Assembly (NCBI RefSeq): GCF_013137895.1
Contig: NZ_CP053538.1
Location: 4,743,001-4,807,000 of the forward strand
Origin: Hymenobacter taeanensis
GTDB taxonomy: Bacteria > Bacteroidota > Bacteroidia > Cytophagales > Hymenobacteraceae
Reading direction: 5' to 3'
Length of the DNA: 64,000 bases
Shown: one piece after another, positions 31,866 through 41,365 of the stretch
Layout: each line of letters starts with the position of its first letter
How positions within the stretch are numbered: the stretch's first letter is position 1
Made by a program: the position numbers and the translations under genes
The notes under the pieces: model-generated
The model's input: the letters and a program-made list of their open reading frames with translations, nothing else
Databases searched by the model: none
Told to the model about the DNA's origin: nothing

Positions 31866-33752
31866 GTGAAGAAGCTATTCCTGTTATTAGCAGTGCTAAG
31901 TTTCGCTGCCCCGTGCTTTGCCCAATTGCAACGCCCAAAATCAACTTTCAGGCCTGTTATCACGCTGCAGCAGCTCACCGATAGTATTGAGCGCATCATG
32001 CACCAAGAGCACATTCCGGGCCTGATGCTCACCCTCGTCTCACCCGACTCATCACAGCGGTTTGTGGGTGGCCTGGGCCTGGCCGAAATAGAACACAAGA
32101 AGCCTGTGACGGCTAACACCCTATTCCGCATCGGCTCAGTCACCAAAACGTTTGTGGCCGTAGGTCTGATGCAGCTGGTAGAGCAGGGTAAGCTCAACCT
32201 CAATGATGAGGTGCGCAAGCTGGCCCCCGAAATACCCCTTGATAATCCCTGGGAAGCCACCGACCCCGTGCGCGTGGTGCACCTTCTGGAGCATACCGCC
32301 GGCTTCGATGATATGCACTTTAACCACGTGTACAACACCACAGCCACTGACCCACAAGGCACCGCCGTGGTGGAGGTATTTCGGCAAGAGTTGCGCTGCC
32401 GCTGGCGCCCCGGCGAGCGAATGTCGTACTCTAACCCCGGCTATGAGGTGGCGGGCTACCTGCTAGAGAAGCTCAGCGGCCAGCCTTACCAGCAGTATCT
32501 GGCTCAGCACCTGCTACGCCCCCTGGGTATGCCCGATGCCACTGCTACGCTACGCCCTGGTACTAATCCTCAATTAGCGCAGGGCTACGATTATGAGAAT
32601 AACCACTACCAGCCCGTGAAGCCTTGGCCGATTTATGCGGGGCCGGCAGGCTCCATGAGTGCCTCGGCGCGGGACATGGCCCGCTGGGTGCAGTTCTTCC
32701 TTCATGGTTTCCGCGCTGCTGATGGCACCGCCCTGCTGCAACCCGCCAGCCTGCGTGAGATTGAAACGCCCCACAGTCCGTTGGATGCACGGGCAGGCCT
32801 GCCCACCGGGTATGCCTTGGCAAACTCCATTGTTAACTGGAAGGGCAAAGCCTCCTTTCGGGGTCACGGTGGGGGTATTGGGGGTTTTACGTCGGCGTTT
32901 GCGTACAATCGCGCACTTGGCCTGGGCTATGCCATGTCAAACAACGGCGGCCAGAGCTTAAGCGCCATTGAAAAACTGGTACGCGAGTTCCTGCTGGGCT
33001 CAGCTTCCGTTGCCACCATACCCGCCCCTGCTGCCCTTGATGTGGAGGCCGTTGCGCCTTACCTGGGCCACTACCAGAACGCCGCCCCGCGCAACCAGCT
33101 CCTGGGCATTGTTGACTATCTAACCGGCGACAAGCAGCTGGTGCAAGCTGGCCAGATGCTTCTTCTGCGGCCTCTGTTTGGCTCCCCTGACACCTTGCTT
33201 CCCGCTGGCGCCCTTACCTTCCGCCGCCCAAATCAGGTGCTGCCCAGCGCCGTACTAACTCATACCCGTGACGGGCAGCGCATGCTGGTTTTCGCGGGCA
33301 GTTACTACCAGGAGGCTAGCTCCGGCTGGTGGTGGTTGCGGCCGGCCTTACTTGGCTTGAGCGTACTTCTTATGTTGACTTCTGCGGTAGCTGGGCTGAT
33401 ATGGCTTATTTATGCCGTGCGCCGCCAACTGCCGCGGGCTCAGGTTCTGCCGCGGTTACTGCCCTTGTTCGCCACTATAGCCTTAGTGACTAGCATTGTG
33501 GCATTAGTTACTGTGGCTACTCAGATTGAGAATGTGGGCCGGGTAAATACTCCTACCGTTTTACTTAGCCTTGCCCCATTAGCCTTCGTAGTTTGTACCC
33601 TGGCGGGGCTGCTGCTAACGATGCGCACCTTTCGCCATTTCCGCAGCCGCGCGGTGGCCTGGTACTTGCTGCTCACCTACGGGGCGCTGGGCTGGCTGGC
33701 CGCCACACTAGCCTCCTTTGGTTGGATGAGCCTACAGCTGTGGAGTGTGTAG
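31866..33752 (+). CDS. serine hydrolase (beta-lactamase fold) with C-terminal membrane domain
   Basis: 628 aa. Signal peptide MKKLFLLLAVLSFAAPCFAQ. The penicillin-binding fold has SVTK (SxxK, in FRIGSVTKTF), YSN (in RMSYSNPGYEVAGY) and HGG (in FRGHGGGIGGF) in the right order, so the active site is intact. After ~residue 400 comes a beta-rich linker, and from about residue 490 four hydrophobic helices (e.g. LLGLSVLLMLTSAVAGLIW) anchor it. Members act as esterases, D-amino-peptidases or cell-wall hydrolases; true beta-lactamase activity is not implied. The active domain faces the periplasm. Confidence 0.85.
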   Translation: MKKLFLLLAVLSFAAPCFAQLQRPKSTFRPVITLQQLTDSIERIMHQEHIPGLMLTLVSPDSSQRFVGGLGLAEIEHKKPVTANTLFRIGSVTKTFVAVGLMQLVEQGKLNLNDEVRKLAPEIPLDNPWEATDPVRVVHLLEHTAGFDDMHFNHVYNTTATDPQGTAVVEVFRQELRCRWRPGERMSYSNPGYEVAGYLLEKLSGQPYQQYLAQHLLRPLGMPDATATLRPGTNPQLAQGYDYENNHYQPVKPWPIYAGPAGSMSASARDMARWVQFFLHGFRAADGTALLQPASLREIETPHSPLDARAGLPTGYALANSIVNWKGKASFRGHGGGIGGFTSAFAYNRALGLGYAMSNNGGQSLSAIEKLVREFLLGSASVATIPAPAALDVEAVAPYLGHYQNAAPRNQLLGIVDYLTGDKQLVQAGQMLLLRPLFGSPDTLLPAGALTFRRPNQVLPSAVLTHTRDGQRMLVFAGSYYQEASSGWWWLRPALLGLSVLLMLTSAVAGLIWLIYAVRRQLPRAQVLPRLLPLFATIALVTSIVALVTVATQIENVGRVNTPTVLLSLAPLAFVVCTLAGLLLTMRTFRHFRSRAVAWYLLLTYGALGWLAATLASFGWMSLQLWSV

Positions 33753-33838
33753 GCCTGCCTGCAGCATTAAAACATTTCGTTCTTATCTGACCTTAGCCCC
33801 CTGCTTGCGTATTCCTTCTCACACTAACCTTCGTGACG

Positions 33839-34717
33839 ATGAATACTGAACAGAACGAACCACGCCCTACCAATAGCGAAATCAACCCCAAGCCTACCGC
33901 CTACCCCACCAGTGAGGAGGGCATGCAAGAGCAACCCGACTGGGATATGTCGAGCTACCAGCCGGCGGGTAAGCTCAAGGGCAAGGTGGCGCTCATTACG
34001 GGCGGCGACTCCGGTATTGGGCGGGCAGTAGCCCTGGCCTACGCCATGGAAGGGGCTGATGTAGCCGTTATCTACCAGACCAACGCCGAGGATGCGGCCG
34101 TAGTTGGCCGCGCCGTTCAGGCCCAGGGCCGTAAGTTTCTGGCCATCCAGTGCGACGTGCGCTCCGCCGATGCCTGCCGCGAAGCCGTGCGCCAGACCTA
34201 CGCTGAGCTGGGCGGCTTCAATATTCTGGTAAATAATGCGGCCTACCAGATGGGCTACGAAAACTTTGAAACCATTCCGGAGGAAAACATCCACCGCACC
34301 TTTGACACCAATATTAAAGGCTACATTTTCATGGCGCAGGCAGCCATTCCGTTCCTGAAGGAGGGCGACTCCATCATCAATACGGGTAGCATAGCGGGCA
34401 TTGTGGGCAACCCCCACCAAATAGACTACGCCGCCACTAAAGGAGCCATTCACACCTTCACCAAGAGCCTGGCGGCTTACCTGGGCGAGAAGAAGATCAG
34501 GGTAAATGCCGTGTTGCCTGGCCCCATCTGGACGCCCCTCATCCCCGGGACTATGCTGAAGGAAGACCTCAAGAAGTTCGGTGACTCTACCATGCTGGGG
34601 CGCCCGGGCCAGCCAGAGGAGCTTGCCCCTGCTTACGTATACTTTGCCTCACAAGATGGCAGCTACTCTACGGGCAGCCTGCTGGAAGTTACCGGCGGCA
34701 TGCCCAAGGGTAGCTAG
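33839..34717 (+). CDS. SDR-family oxidoreductase (YhdF/general stress protein 39-like)
   Basis: 292 aa from ATG 33839 (a GTG 6 nt earlier also fits). A ~40-residue N-terminal extension (PTAYPTSEEGMQEQPDWDMSSYQPAGKL) is typical of the Gsp39/YhdF subgroup. The Rossmann motif GGDSGIGRAVA, NNAAYQ, catalytic Ser in NTGSIAG and YAATKGA (Tyr-x3-Lys) are intact. NAD(P)H-dependent alcohol/aldehyde reductase, probably stress-linked; the substrate is unknown. A hairpin terminator follows. Confidence 0.9.
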   Translation: MNTEQNEPRPTNSEINPKPTAYPTSEEGMQEQPDWDMSSYQPAGKLKGKVALITGGDSGIGRAVALAYAMEGADVAVIYQTNAEDAAVVGRAVQAQGRKFLAIQCDVRSADACREAVRQTYAELGGFNILVNNAAYQMGYENFETIPEENIHRTFDTNIKGYIFMAQAAIPFLKEGDSIINTGSIAGIVGNPHQIDYAATKGAIHTFTKSLAAYLGEKKIRVNAVLPGPIWTPLIPGTMLKEDLKKFGDSTMLGRPGQPEELAPAYVYFASQDGSYSTGSLLEVTGGMPKGS

Positions 34718-34750
34718 GCCTGTCTGGGCCAGCATAGGCGTATTACCAAC

Positions 34751-34795
34751 ACCCAACTCTGCACCTTATTTTATGAGGGGTGGGGTTGGGTTTAT
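34751..34795 (+). terminator. probable intrinsic terminator after the SDR gene
   Basis: ACCCAAC plus CACC (34751-34764) can pair with GGTG plus GTTGGGT (34778-34791) across an AT-rich loop, followed by TTATG. The stem is imperfect and the T run is short. Confidence 0.4.
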
Positions 34796-34948
34796 GCTGC
34801 CCCTGCACCATTAGTACACCAATTGAAGTAGCCCATGCGAAGCAAATGCATTGGCTTGACTTAGGTAAGGCCAGAGCTCTATGCAAAAGTTACCTACTTG
34901 GCGCGGGTTATAACGCCAATGTTGGGCAATAGCTCATTAACAATAAGC

Positions 34949-34978
34949 TTGACTTAATCCAAATCTCACTTATATTTG
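34949..34978 (+). promoter_or_regulatory. textbook Bacteroidota promoter (-33 TTG, N19, -7 TATATTTG)
   Basis: TTG at 34949-34951, exactly 19 nt, then TATATTTG at 34971-34978: a full match to the TTG-N19-TAnnTTTG promoter of Bacteroidota sigma factor. Transcription would start near 34985 and leave a ~215-nt leader before the glycosyltransferase at 35201. A 68-codon frame in the leader (from 34998) has no protein character. Confidence 0.75.
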
Positions 34979-35200
34979 TTCAATATTAATATCCGCGTTG
35001 TCTTACTTTATTTCAGCCCTATGCACTTCTGTCCGACCTGTTGCCTCTCTCCTACGAGCTAGCTTAAGCCGTGGCTTTACGCTACTCCAGTATAAAGCCA
35101 CCGCTCGCCTAGACCACTTTTCAGTGATTTACGGTTGTCACTGTCCCACCCTGTTGTGTGCGCTTTCTGAACTCCAGGAGCAGCCCGGACTACCCCAGCT

Positions 35201-36382
35201 ATGAATTTCGTTTTTGTCAGCCTGCAGCGCATTAACACCGAGCGTGAATCAACGTCTACTAATTTGGCGCGGGAGCTTGCCCGCCAGGGCCATAACGTGC
35301 TGTACGTCAACTCCCCCGTTAATCGCAAAGACTATTTCATTACGCCTGAGTCGCCGTTTGTGGCGGCGCATTTGCACGCCATTAAGTCAAAGGCAGCTCC
35401 GCTACAGGAGTTAGCGCCGCACCTATGGGTGTTGTATCCTACCCAGCCGCTAGACTCCTTCAACTGGGTGCCATATACCCCTTTGTTTCTGTGGTTGATA
35501 AAATTCAACAACCGGCGGTTTGGCCACGAGATTCAGAAGGCCACGCGAGATCTGGGCTTTGATGAGTTTATCCTGGTAAACGATAAGGATATCTTCCGTA
35601 GCTTTTACCTCAAGGAAATTCTGCGCCCCCAGCGGTACATTTACATGGACCGCGACTACACTGTGGGTGCCCCATACTGGCTGCGGCACGGCCCTAGCCT
35701 GGAGCCGGAAATTATGCGCAAAGCCGATGCCGTAGTGTGCAACTCGCTTGACTTCACTAAGCGCGCGCAGCATTTCAACCCCAACAGTTTTTATATCGGG
35801 AATGGCTTTGATGTAAGCCAGTTCAACAACACCCATACCCTCGATATTCCCGAAGACCTCGAGCGTATTCCCGGGCCCCGCATTGGGTACGTAGGCGCCC
35901 TCATTACGCTACGCCTTGATCTGAACCTGCTCATAGAAATAGCCCGGGCCCGTCCCGCCTGGAGCTTTGTGCTAATCGGGACTGAGGATGAAGCTTTTGC
36001 GCAGAGCACCCTGCATAGTTTGCCCAACGTGTTCTTCTTGGGGTATAAGCACACCCGAGATATTCCGGCTTACCTGCTGCATTTTGATGTGTGCATCAAC
36101 CCACAGGTACTCAACGATTTTACCCGCAGCAATTTCCCCCTCAAGATTCTGGAGTATCTGGCCCTGGGCAAACCCGTAGTAGCCACCGAAACCAATACCA
36201 TGAATGAGGTTTTTGCTGACCATACCTACCTGGCCACCGGCTCAGCTGAGTATCTGGTTCAGATTGATAAAGCCCTGGAAGAAAACACAGCAGCCCTTGC
36301 TGATGAGCGAGTGGCCTACGCCAAGCAGTTCAGCTGGGAAAACATTGCGGCGTTATTTATCCAGCACCTGCAAACGCTCTAG
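35201..36382 (+). CDS. GT4-like glycosyltransferase
   Basis: 393 aa, GT-B fold. N-terminal NFVFVSLQRINTERESTSTNLARELARQGHNVLYVNSP acceptor domain; the C-terminal nucleotide-sugar domain has RIGYVGALITLRLDLNLL, FVLIGTEDE, NVFFLGYKHTRDIPAYLLHFDVCINP and the sugar-nucleotide motif LKILEYLALGKPVVAT. No membrane segment. Transcribed from a strong promoter with a long leader. With the following transferases and ABC exporter it belongs to a surface-polysaccharide locus. Confidence 0.88.
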   Translation: MNFVFVSLQRINTERESTSTNLARELARQGHNVLYVNSPVNRKDYFITPESPFVAAHLHAIKSKAAPLQELAPHLWVLYPTQPLDSFNWVPYTPLFLWLIKFNNRRFGHEIQKATRDLGFDEFILVNDKDIFRSFYLKEILRPQRYIYMDRDYTVGAPYWLRHGPSLEPEIMRKADAVVCNSLDFTKRAQHFNPNSFYIGNGFDVSQFNNTHTLDIPEDLERIPGPRIGYVGALITLRLDLNLLIEIARARPAWSFVLIGTEDEAFAQSTLHSLPNVFFLGYKHTRDIPAYLLHFDVCINPQVLNDFTRSNFPLKILEYLALGKPVVATETNTMNEVFADHTYLATGSAEYLVQIDKALEENTAALADERVAYAKQFSWENIAALFIQHLQTL

Positions 36383-36405
36383 GCCACCAGTAGGCTGGTA
36401 CGCAG

Positions 36406-37353
36406 CTAGTAGTGGTGCGCAATAAAATTGAATATATCTTCTTCTGATTTTGCGTGGTAAATATCGGCTCCTGATAATTTCGGGAATATGGTGGCAAACT
36501 CATTGAGCGCGTGCTCAACTCCGCGTTTTGAGAAAATAATGTTCTTCCCGCCAAAATAGCTAGCCAGCGTAGCTGTGCCGCCATGTACTGAAATAAAAGC
36601 CGACGCATTGGCATACACCAGTAACTGAAAATGATTAAAGCTATTTACCAAAGCCTTACACTCTTGGTATACATCTTCCATTAAAATTACCTCCGGATGG
36701 TGTGTTCTCAGCCATTCGTGCTCATTTAATTCCAGTATCTCACTATTATCCAACACAATACTGGAAGCCGATGGGCGGTTGTATAGGATGGTGTATTTCT
36801 GATTAAGCGCCTTAATTAATTTAGCTAATACTTCAATGCTAAAATAATTAATGGGAGGCTCTCCCCACTCAATATTGAATTTATTAGCTATTACCAATAT
36901 TGGCTTTTCATACACAAACAGCTCATTTTGGTACGTAGCTTTCAGGGGTACGGCAGCCCACTTGCGGTAATCGAAGGAGTTGCAGTGGGTCATGTTCGGA
37001 ATCTCATAACTCTCGTCATTAGATTCCCACTCACGCTCGTCAAATTTTTCTTGGTGGTTGGGGCTGAAATAGTATAGCTCCTGGGTGTTCTTACAGGATG
37101 CCGTGCCTAGCAGGGTGCCATTCAAATGATGCCAATAGGCAAAGGGCAGCACAAACAAGAGTTCCTGCTGAAACTCACCGTGGTACTCAATTACTTTATA
37201 CGGCTTCTTAACGAGCGTATCCTGCACCACATACTTAGTTTGCAATAGCCGGGCAAAGTAATTGTCGCGAATAAAATAGTGGTTGTCGCCGCTTACCTGC
37301 CGGTTCTTTAGTACTGAGTACAACCGCAGCAACCGTAAAACTACTCGCTTCAT
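36406..37353 (-). CDS. probable glycosyltransferase-like protein, family unrecognised
   Basis: 315 aa from ATG 37353 (an in-frame codon at 37380 is less likely). C-terminal SVHGGTATLASYFGGKNIIFSKRG resembles the nucleotide-binding end of GT-B enzymes or of capsule-related transferases, and IVIANKFNIEWGEPPINYFS-like strands precede it. The N-terminus has basic residues and no signal. Sits opposite to its neighbours in the polysaccharide locus. Base composition is more AT-rich than the window average. The upstream 37354-37762 spacer (409 bp) shows no gene or clear promoter. Confidence 0.55.
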   Translation of the reverse strand: MKRVVLRLLRLYSVLKNRQVSGDNHYFIRDNYFARLLQTKYVVQDTLVKKPYKVIEYHGEFQQELLFVLPFAYWHHLNGTLLGTASCKNTQELYYFSPNHQEKFDEREWESNDESYEIPNMTHCNSFDYRKWAAVPLKATYQNELFVYEKPILVIANKFNIEWGEPPINYFSIEVLAKLIKALNQKYTILYNRPSASSIVLDNSEILELNEHEWLRTHHPEVILMEDVYQECKALVNSFNHFQLLVYANASAFISVHGGTATLASYFGGKNIIFSKRGVEHALNEFATIFPKLSGADIYHAKSEEDIFNFIAHHY

Positions 37354-37762
37354 AAGGGCTGGTTGGTAACCAAAATACAAGCCTGTAACTTCTGGCTAAG
37401 CTTATAGCCACAAGTTTAGACTGCTATGCTTTATCAGGAACCCAAAGATAGAGCTTAAGTCTGCCCACACCTGCTACCCATTCATAACTAGGCCGCTCCA
37501 ACTAAATACGTATATCACCTGCTTGTAGGCTAGAGCACAGTTGCACTGTGATGACCCTAGCTTGTCAGTTTATTGCAATAACATTTTAGGGTATCTTGCA
37601 TAACCCAGAAGGCGAGGCGAAAGTATGAGGTGTGCTGATGCCGATTGGCAAGCAGCTACCTACCCCTGCTAATAAATATAACTGTAAAAGCCTACTGTCA
37701 ATACGTACGCGTTACGGCTACTCCTGCGCAACTGCAACTGGTGTTTTTTGTTGCGAACTACT

Positions 37763-38743
37763 ATGTCCCGAATTCCTTCGTCGCCCCCAGTTATAGCCCC
37801 CCTGGAAACCACTGCCCCCCGCCCCTTATGGTCGGTTATGATTCCGGTTTATAACTGTGCGAATTACCTGCCTGAAACGCTCCACAGCGTGTTGCAGCAG
37901 CAGTTACCGGAACACCTCATGCAGATTGAGGTGATTGACGACGCCAGTTCAGATGCCGATGTTGAGGAAATAGTTAACCGCATTGGAAAGGGACGGGTCA
38001 AGTATTACCGGCAGTCCGAAAACGTGGGCAGCTTGCACAACTTTGCTACCAGCATCAGGCGGGCACAAGGCCAGTTGATTCACTTGTTACATGGCGATGA
38101 TCGAATTCGTCCTGGCTATTATCAGGAAATAGGAGCACTATTCAATCAATACCCAGAGATTGGAGCAGCATATTGTAGGTTTGGATACATTGATGAGTAT
38201 GGCAAACTCAAATACACCCAAGCGCCTGAAATGCGCCAGTCGGGTATATTAGAAGATTACCTACTGCGCATTGGCGAGCGTAATCGTATACAGTATGCTT
38301 CTATAACTGTTAAGCGCGAGACCTACGAAAAGCTAGGAGCGTTTTATGGTACGACATACGGTGAGGATTGGGAAATGTGGGTTCGGATTGCGCAAAACTA
38401 TTCTATAGGATACTCACCCAACATATTGGCTGATTACCGACATCATACTAATTCCATCTCAGGCAATAAACATGTACGCGGTGAGTATCTCATAGATTTA
38501 ACTAGCGTTATGAATCAAATCCAACAATATCTACCGCAGTATAAGAGAGCAAGCGTTCTGAAAAGATCAAAAATATTTTACAGCCATTACGCTATCCGTC
38601 AAGCTAATAATTTATGGCACCTGCGTCATGACAAGGAGTCAACGTTCGTATATATCCGGCAGGTATTACTTATGCATCGGGATTTGAGCCTCTATTTAAA
38701 AATTTTAAAACTATTAGTTAAGGTAGCTATCAATAGACGTTAA
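37763..38743 (+). CDS. GT2-family glycosyltransferase
   Basis: 326 aa from ATG 37763 (a TTG-started extension to 37748 is unlikely). GT-A motifs: PLWSVMIPVYNCANYLPETLHSVL at the N-terminus, VIDDASSDADVEEIV (first Asp pair), LLHGDDRIRPGYY (DxD-like) and YGEDWEMWVRIAQ (catalytic ED). The next gene is a close paralogue with the same motif string, so the pair arose by tandem duplication. The AT-rich third positions, especially in the C-terminal half, suggest acquisition with the rest of the locus. Confidence 0.9.
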   Translation: MSRIPSSPPVIAPLETTAPRPLWSVMIPVYNCANYLPETLHSVLQQQLPEHLMQIEVIDDASSDADVEEIVNRIGKGRVKYYRQSENVGSLHNFATSIRRAQGQLIHLLHGDDRIRPGYYQEIGALFNQYPEIGAAYCRFGYIDEYGKLKYTQAPEMRQSGILEDYLLRIGERNRIQYASITVKRETYEKLGAFYGTTYGEDWEMWVRIAQNYSIGYSPNILADYRHHTNSISGNKHVRGEYLIDLTSVMNQIQQYLPQYKRASVLKRSKIFYSHYAIRQANNLWHLRHDKESTFVYIRQVLLMHRDLSLYLKILKLLVKVAINRR

Positions 38744-38788
38744 AGGTTATTAAAGCTTAGCACATTTTACCCTTGCGCACTTTATATA

Positions 38789-39766
38789 ATGGAAAGAACT
38801 CCACAATCTCCCCCTACTATTCCTCGCCTAGCGCCGGGCACCAAGCGGCCACTGTGGTCGGTTATGATTCCAAGCTATAATTGTTTAGGGTATTTAAAGA
38901 TAACGTTAGAAAACGTATTACAGCAGGCACCTGATGCAGATAAAATGCAGATTGAGGTGGTAGATGACTATAGCACTGATGGCGATGTGCAGGCACTGGT
39001 AGAGGAAATAGGTCAGGGCCGGGTGCACTTTTTTCGGCAGGAACAGAATGTAGGCAGCTTACGCAATTTCGAAACCTGCATCAATAGAGCGCAGGGCCAG
39101 CTAGTACATATTCTGCACGGAGACGACTTTGTAGCCGAAGGTTTTTATGCCGAAATAGAACGTTTATTTGAAAGCTTTCCTGATGCCGGAGCAGCGTTTA
39201 CCGACTACATCTATGTCGACGAATATGGTAATCTGATTCAGTCGGCAAAGAAGCTACTAGAGGAGCCAGGACTGCTTCCTAACTGGGTCACGACCTTAGC
39301 CCAGGGACAATGCGTGCAATTTCCGGCTATGGTAGTGAAACGCTCAGTTTATGAAAACTTAGGCGGGTTTTACGGCGTGCACTATGGTGAGGACTGGGAA
39401 ATGTGGACTCGAATTGCGGCTCATTACCCTGTAGCGCATTCTCCCAAAGCCTTAGCTATGTATCGGGTTCACGGGACCAACATTTCTAGCAATACCTACC
39501 TAAGCGGCCAGTGCATACGCGACACCAGCAAAGTAATTGACTTAATTCAGCAGTACTTACCCATGGAACAGCGTGCCCAGCTCCGGGAGCAGTGCCGTAG
39601 GAACTATGCCATTTATTACGCTAAAATGGCTAATAAGCTTTATAAAGCCACCAAAAACCGTAAGGCTGCACTCAAACAGGCCTACGATGCTTTACGGCTA
39701 CATGCTAACTCTGATACTATAAAGCTCTTCTCAAAAATTTTCATCAAAACACTAATCCGGTATTAA
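38789..39766 (+). CDS. GT2-family glycosyltransferase, paralogue of the preceding gene
   Basis: 325 aa. RPLWSVMIPSYNCLGYLKITLENVL, VVDDYSTDGDVQALVEEIGQGRVHFFRQEQNVGSL, ILHGDDFVAEGFY and YGEDWEMWTRIAAHYPVAHSPKALAMYRVH repeat the motifs of the preceding gene in the same places. 45 nt separate the two. Probably adds a different sugar in the same glycan. Confidence 0.9.
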   Translation: MERTPQSPPTIPRLAPGTKRPLWSVMIPSYNCLGYLKITLENVLQQAPDADKMQIEVVDDYSTDGDVQALVEEIGQGRVHFFRQEQNVGSLRNFETCINRAQGQLVHILHGDDFVAEGFYAEIERLFESFPDAGAAFTDYIYVDEYGNLIQSAKKLLEEPGLLPNWVTTLAQGQCVQFPAMVVKRSVYENLGGFYGVHYGEDWEMWTRIAAHYPVAHSPKALAMYRVHGTNISSNTYLSGQCIRDTSKVIDLIQQYLPMEQRAQLREQCRRNYAIYYAKMANKLYKATKNRKAALKQAYDALRLHANSDTIKLFSKIFIKTLIRY

Positions 39767-39780
39767 TTACTACAGGGCTA

Positions 39781-41355
39781 CTACGTTGTTACTCTAATTG
39801 TATGCATAACCTGGTATTCCGGATCATGATAGCTCAATTTATTCTGATCGACTGAAGTCAGCTCTAACCCATAGAGATACGCAACTGCCACATCAGCATT
39901 CCCTAGTGACTCTAGTTGCACTGATCCTTCTGAGAATATTTTGACCAATAACCGGCGTATTTCGTCGGCAGTAAACGACCAGTACCAAGGATTATTCCAC
40001 TCGCCCTTACCTGGGACTGTTAAAAAAAGTGTGCCTCCGGGTTTCAACACACGACGGCAATGGTGCATCACCGTTTTAAAATTATAAGCCGTGTGCAAGG
40101 AGTGAGTGAATACAATACAATCAAACGTATTACCTGGTAACTCTTTTAGGGTAAGTAAATTGCGTTTATAATATACTTGTGCATTGTTTGTTGCTCCTGT
40201 TAATTCGAGCGCATCTGTTAGCGTGCTTTTCTCTGGTAAATCTTTATAAGTAGAATCTTGTAAATCGAGCACTACACCATTCAGATCCTCTACTATTTGC
40301 TGCCGAAATTGCTCAATATATCCGCGCTCAACCGGCCAGCGCAGGTCATAGCCGAATCGGGACTCAAAAGGCAATAAGTAATTAATAGCTATGGCCATAG
40401 CTCGCCTTATTTGAGCAGCCAGCGGAACTGCTGGTTGTACAAGCCGGGAGCTGCCTTTCGTTAGGGTATATGAATTACGCTCTACCTTGGTATGCTCATG
40501 GCGTACTGCATATGCTTGGACTGCTTGCGGGGCGAAACGCTCAAAAAACTGTATAGTCTGCTGATAATCCGGTAAGGGGCCGGCTTCCAGCTTATAATCA
40601 GACCTGCCTTCATAATAGGTAATCCAGCAGTGCATACCGCGTGAGTAGCCCTCAATCTCCAACGGACTTCTCAGGTTCGTACGCTGCCGGTCAAGAACCT
40701 TTTGCACTCCAATGAGCATCTTGTCTATATCAGCTGACATAGAAGCTCTATGAATTCGATAGGCCGCTATTGAATGCTGATGCTGTACGATAGGATACCG
40801 TCGGGTTAGGTTTAGATATAAGTCATAGTCCTCGCAGTTGCGCAAAGAAGTATCAAAGTGAAAGGCTGAGAGAGCCCACCTCGTAAACATCACTGCGGAA
40901 ATCATACCGATATAATTTCCCAACGATAATAACCGATAGTAGGGGTTAGGAGCATAGGATAACGGTTTATCCTCCTCTTTCTGCCCATCCGTATACACGC
41001 GCTTATGAGAGCCCGCTACAAAGGCGGCCTGCGGATGGTGTCTTAAATAAGGCACACCTATGCTCAACGCATTAGGCAGAAGCCAGTCATCAGCATCCAG
41101 GAACACCAGGTACTGTCCTTTACTACTACGTATTCCGGTGTTACGTGCAGCCGAAAGGCCCTGATTATGCTGGTAGATGTACTTTACGCCGGGGTAACGC
41201 AGCGCTACTTCGCGGGTGTTATCCGTTGAGCCATCATCTACCAGTACAACTTCTTTGTACTGATAGGTTTGTTGGAGTGCACTCTCAATAGCCTCCGCTA
41301 AGAAATGGCCATAATTGTAGCACGTAATAATAATTGATACTACCGGCCGAATCAT
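39781..41355 (-). CDS. GT2 glycosyltransferase fused to a SAM methyltransferase domain
   Basis: 524 aa. Residues 1-~230 are a GT-A transferase (VSIIITCYNYGHFLAEAIESAL, VLVDDGSTDNT, FLDADDWLLPNAL, LRNCEDYDLYLNLTRRYP). A linker of ~110 residues follows. Residues ~345-524 look like a class I methyltransferase with a degraded N-terminal SAM loop (GVVLDLQDSTYKDL) but a clear DCIVFTHSLHTAYNFKTVMHHCRRVLKPGGTLFLTVPG region. Fusions of this kind cap or decorate a glycan chain. Last gene of a four-gene reverse operon with the ABC exporter (10-nt gap). Confidence 0.85.
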   Translation of the reverse strand: MIRPVVSIIITCYNYGHFLAEAIESALQQTYQYKEVVLVDDGSTDNTREVALRYPGVKYIYQHNQGLSAARNTGIRSSKGQYLVFLDADDWLLPNALSIGVPYLRHHPQAAFVAGSHKRVYTDGQKEEDKPLSYAPNPYYRLLSLGNYIGMISAVMFTRWALSAFHFDTSLRNCEDYDLYLNLTRRYPIVQHQHSIAAYRIHRASMSADIDKMLIGVQKVLDRQRTNLRSPLEIEGYSRGMHCWITYYEGRSDYKLEAGPLPDYQQTIQFFERFAPQAVQAYAVRHEHTKVERNSYTLTKGSSRLVQPAVPLAAQIRRAMAIAINYLLPFESRFGYDLRWPVERGYIEQFRQQIVEDLNGVVLDLQDSTYKDLPEKSTLTDALELTGATNNAQVYYKRNLLTLKELPGNTFDCIVFTHSLHTAYNFKTVMHHCRRVLKPGGTLFLTVPGKGEWNNPWYWSFTADEIRRLLVKIFSEGSVQLESLGNADVAVAYLYGLELTSVDQNKLSYHDPEYQVMHTIRVTT

Positions 41356-41365
41356 AGTATGAAGG

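Noticed and set aside
34998-35204. 68-codon frame after the promoter at 34949
   Set aside because: No protein-like pattern; it fits better as the leader of the glycosyltransferase mRNA.
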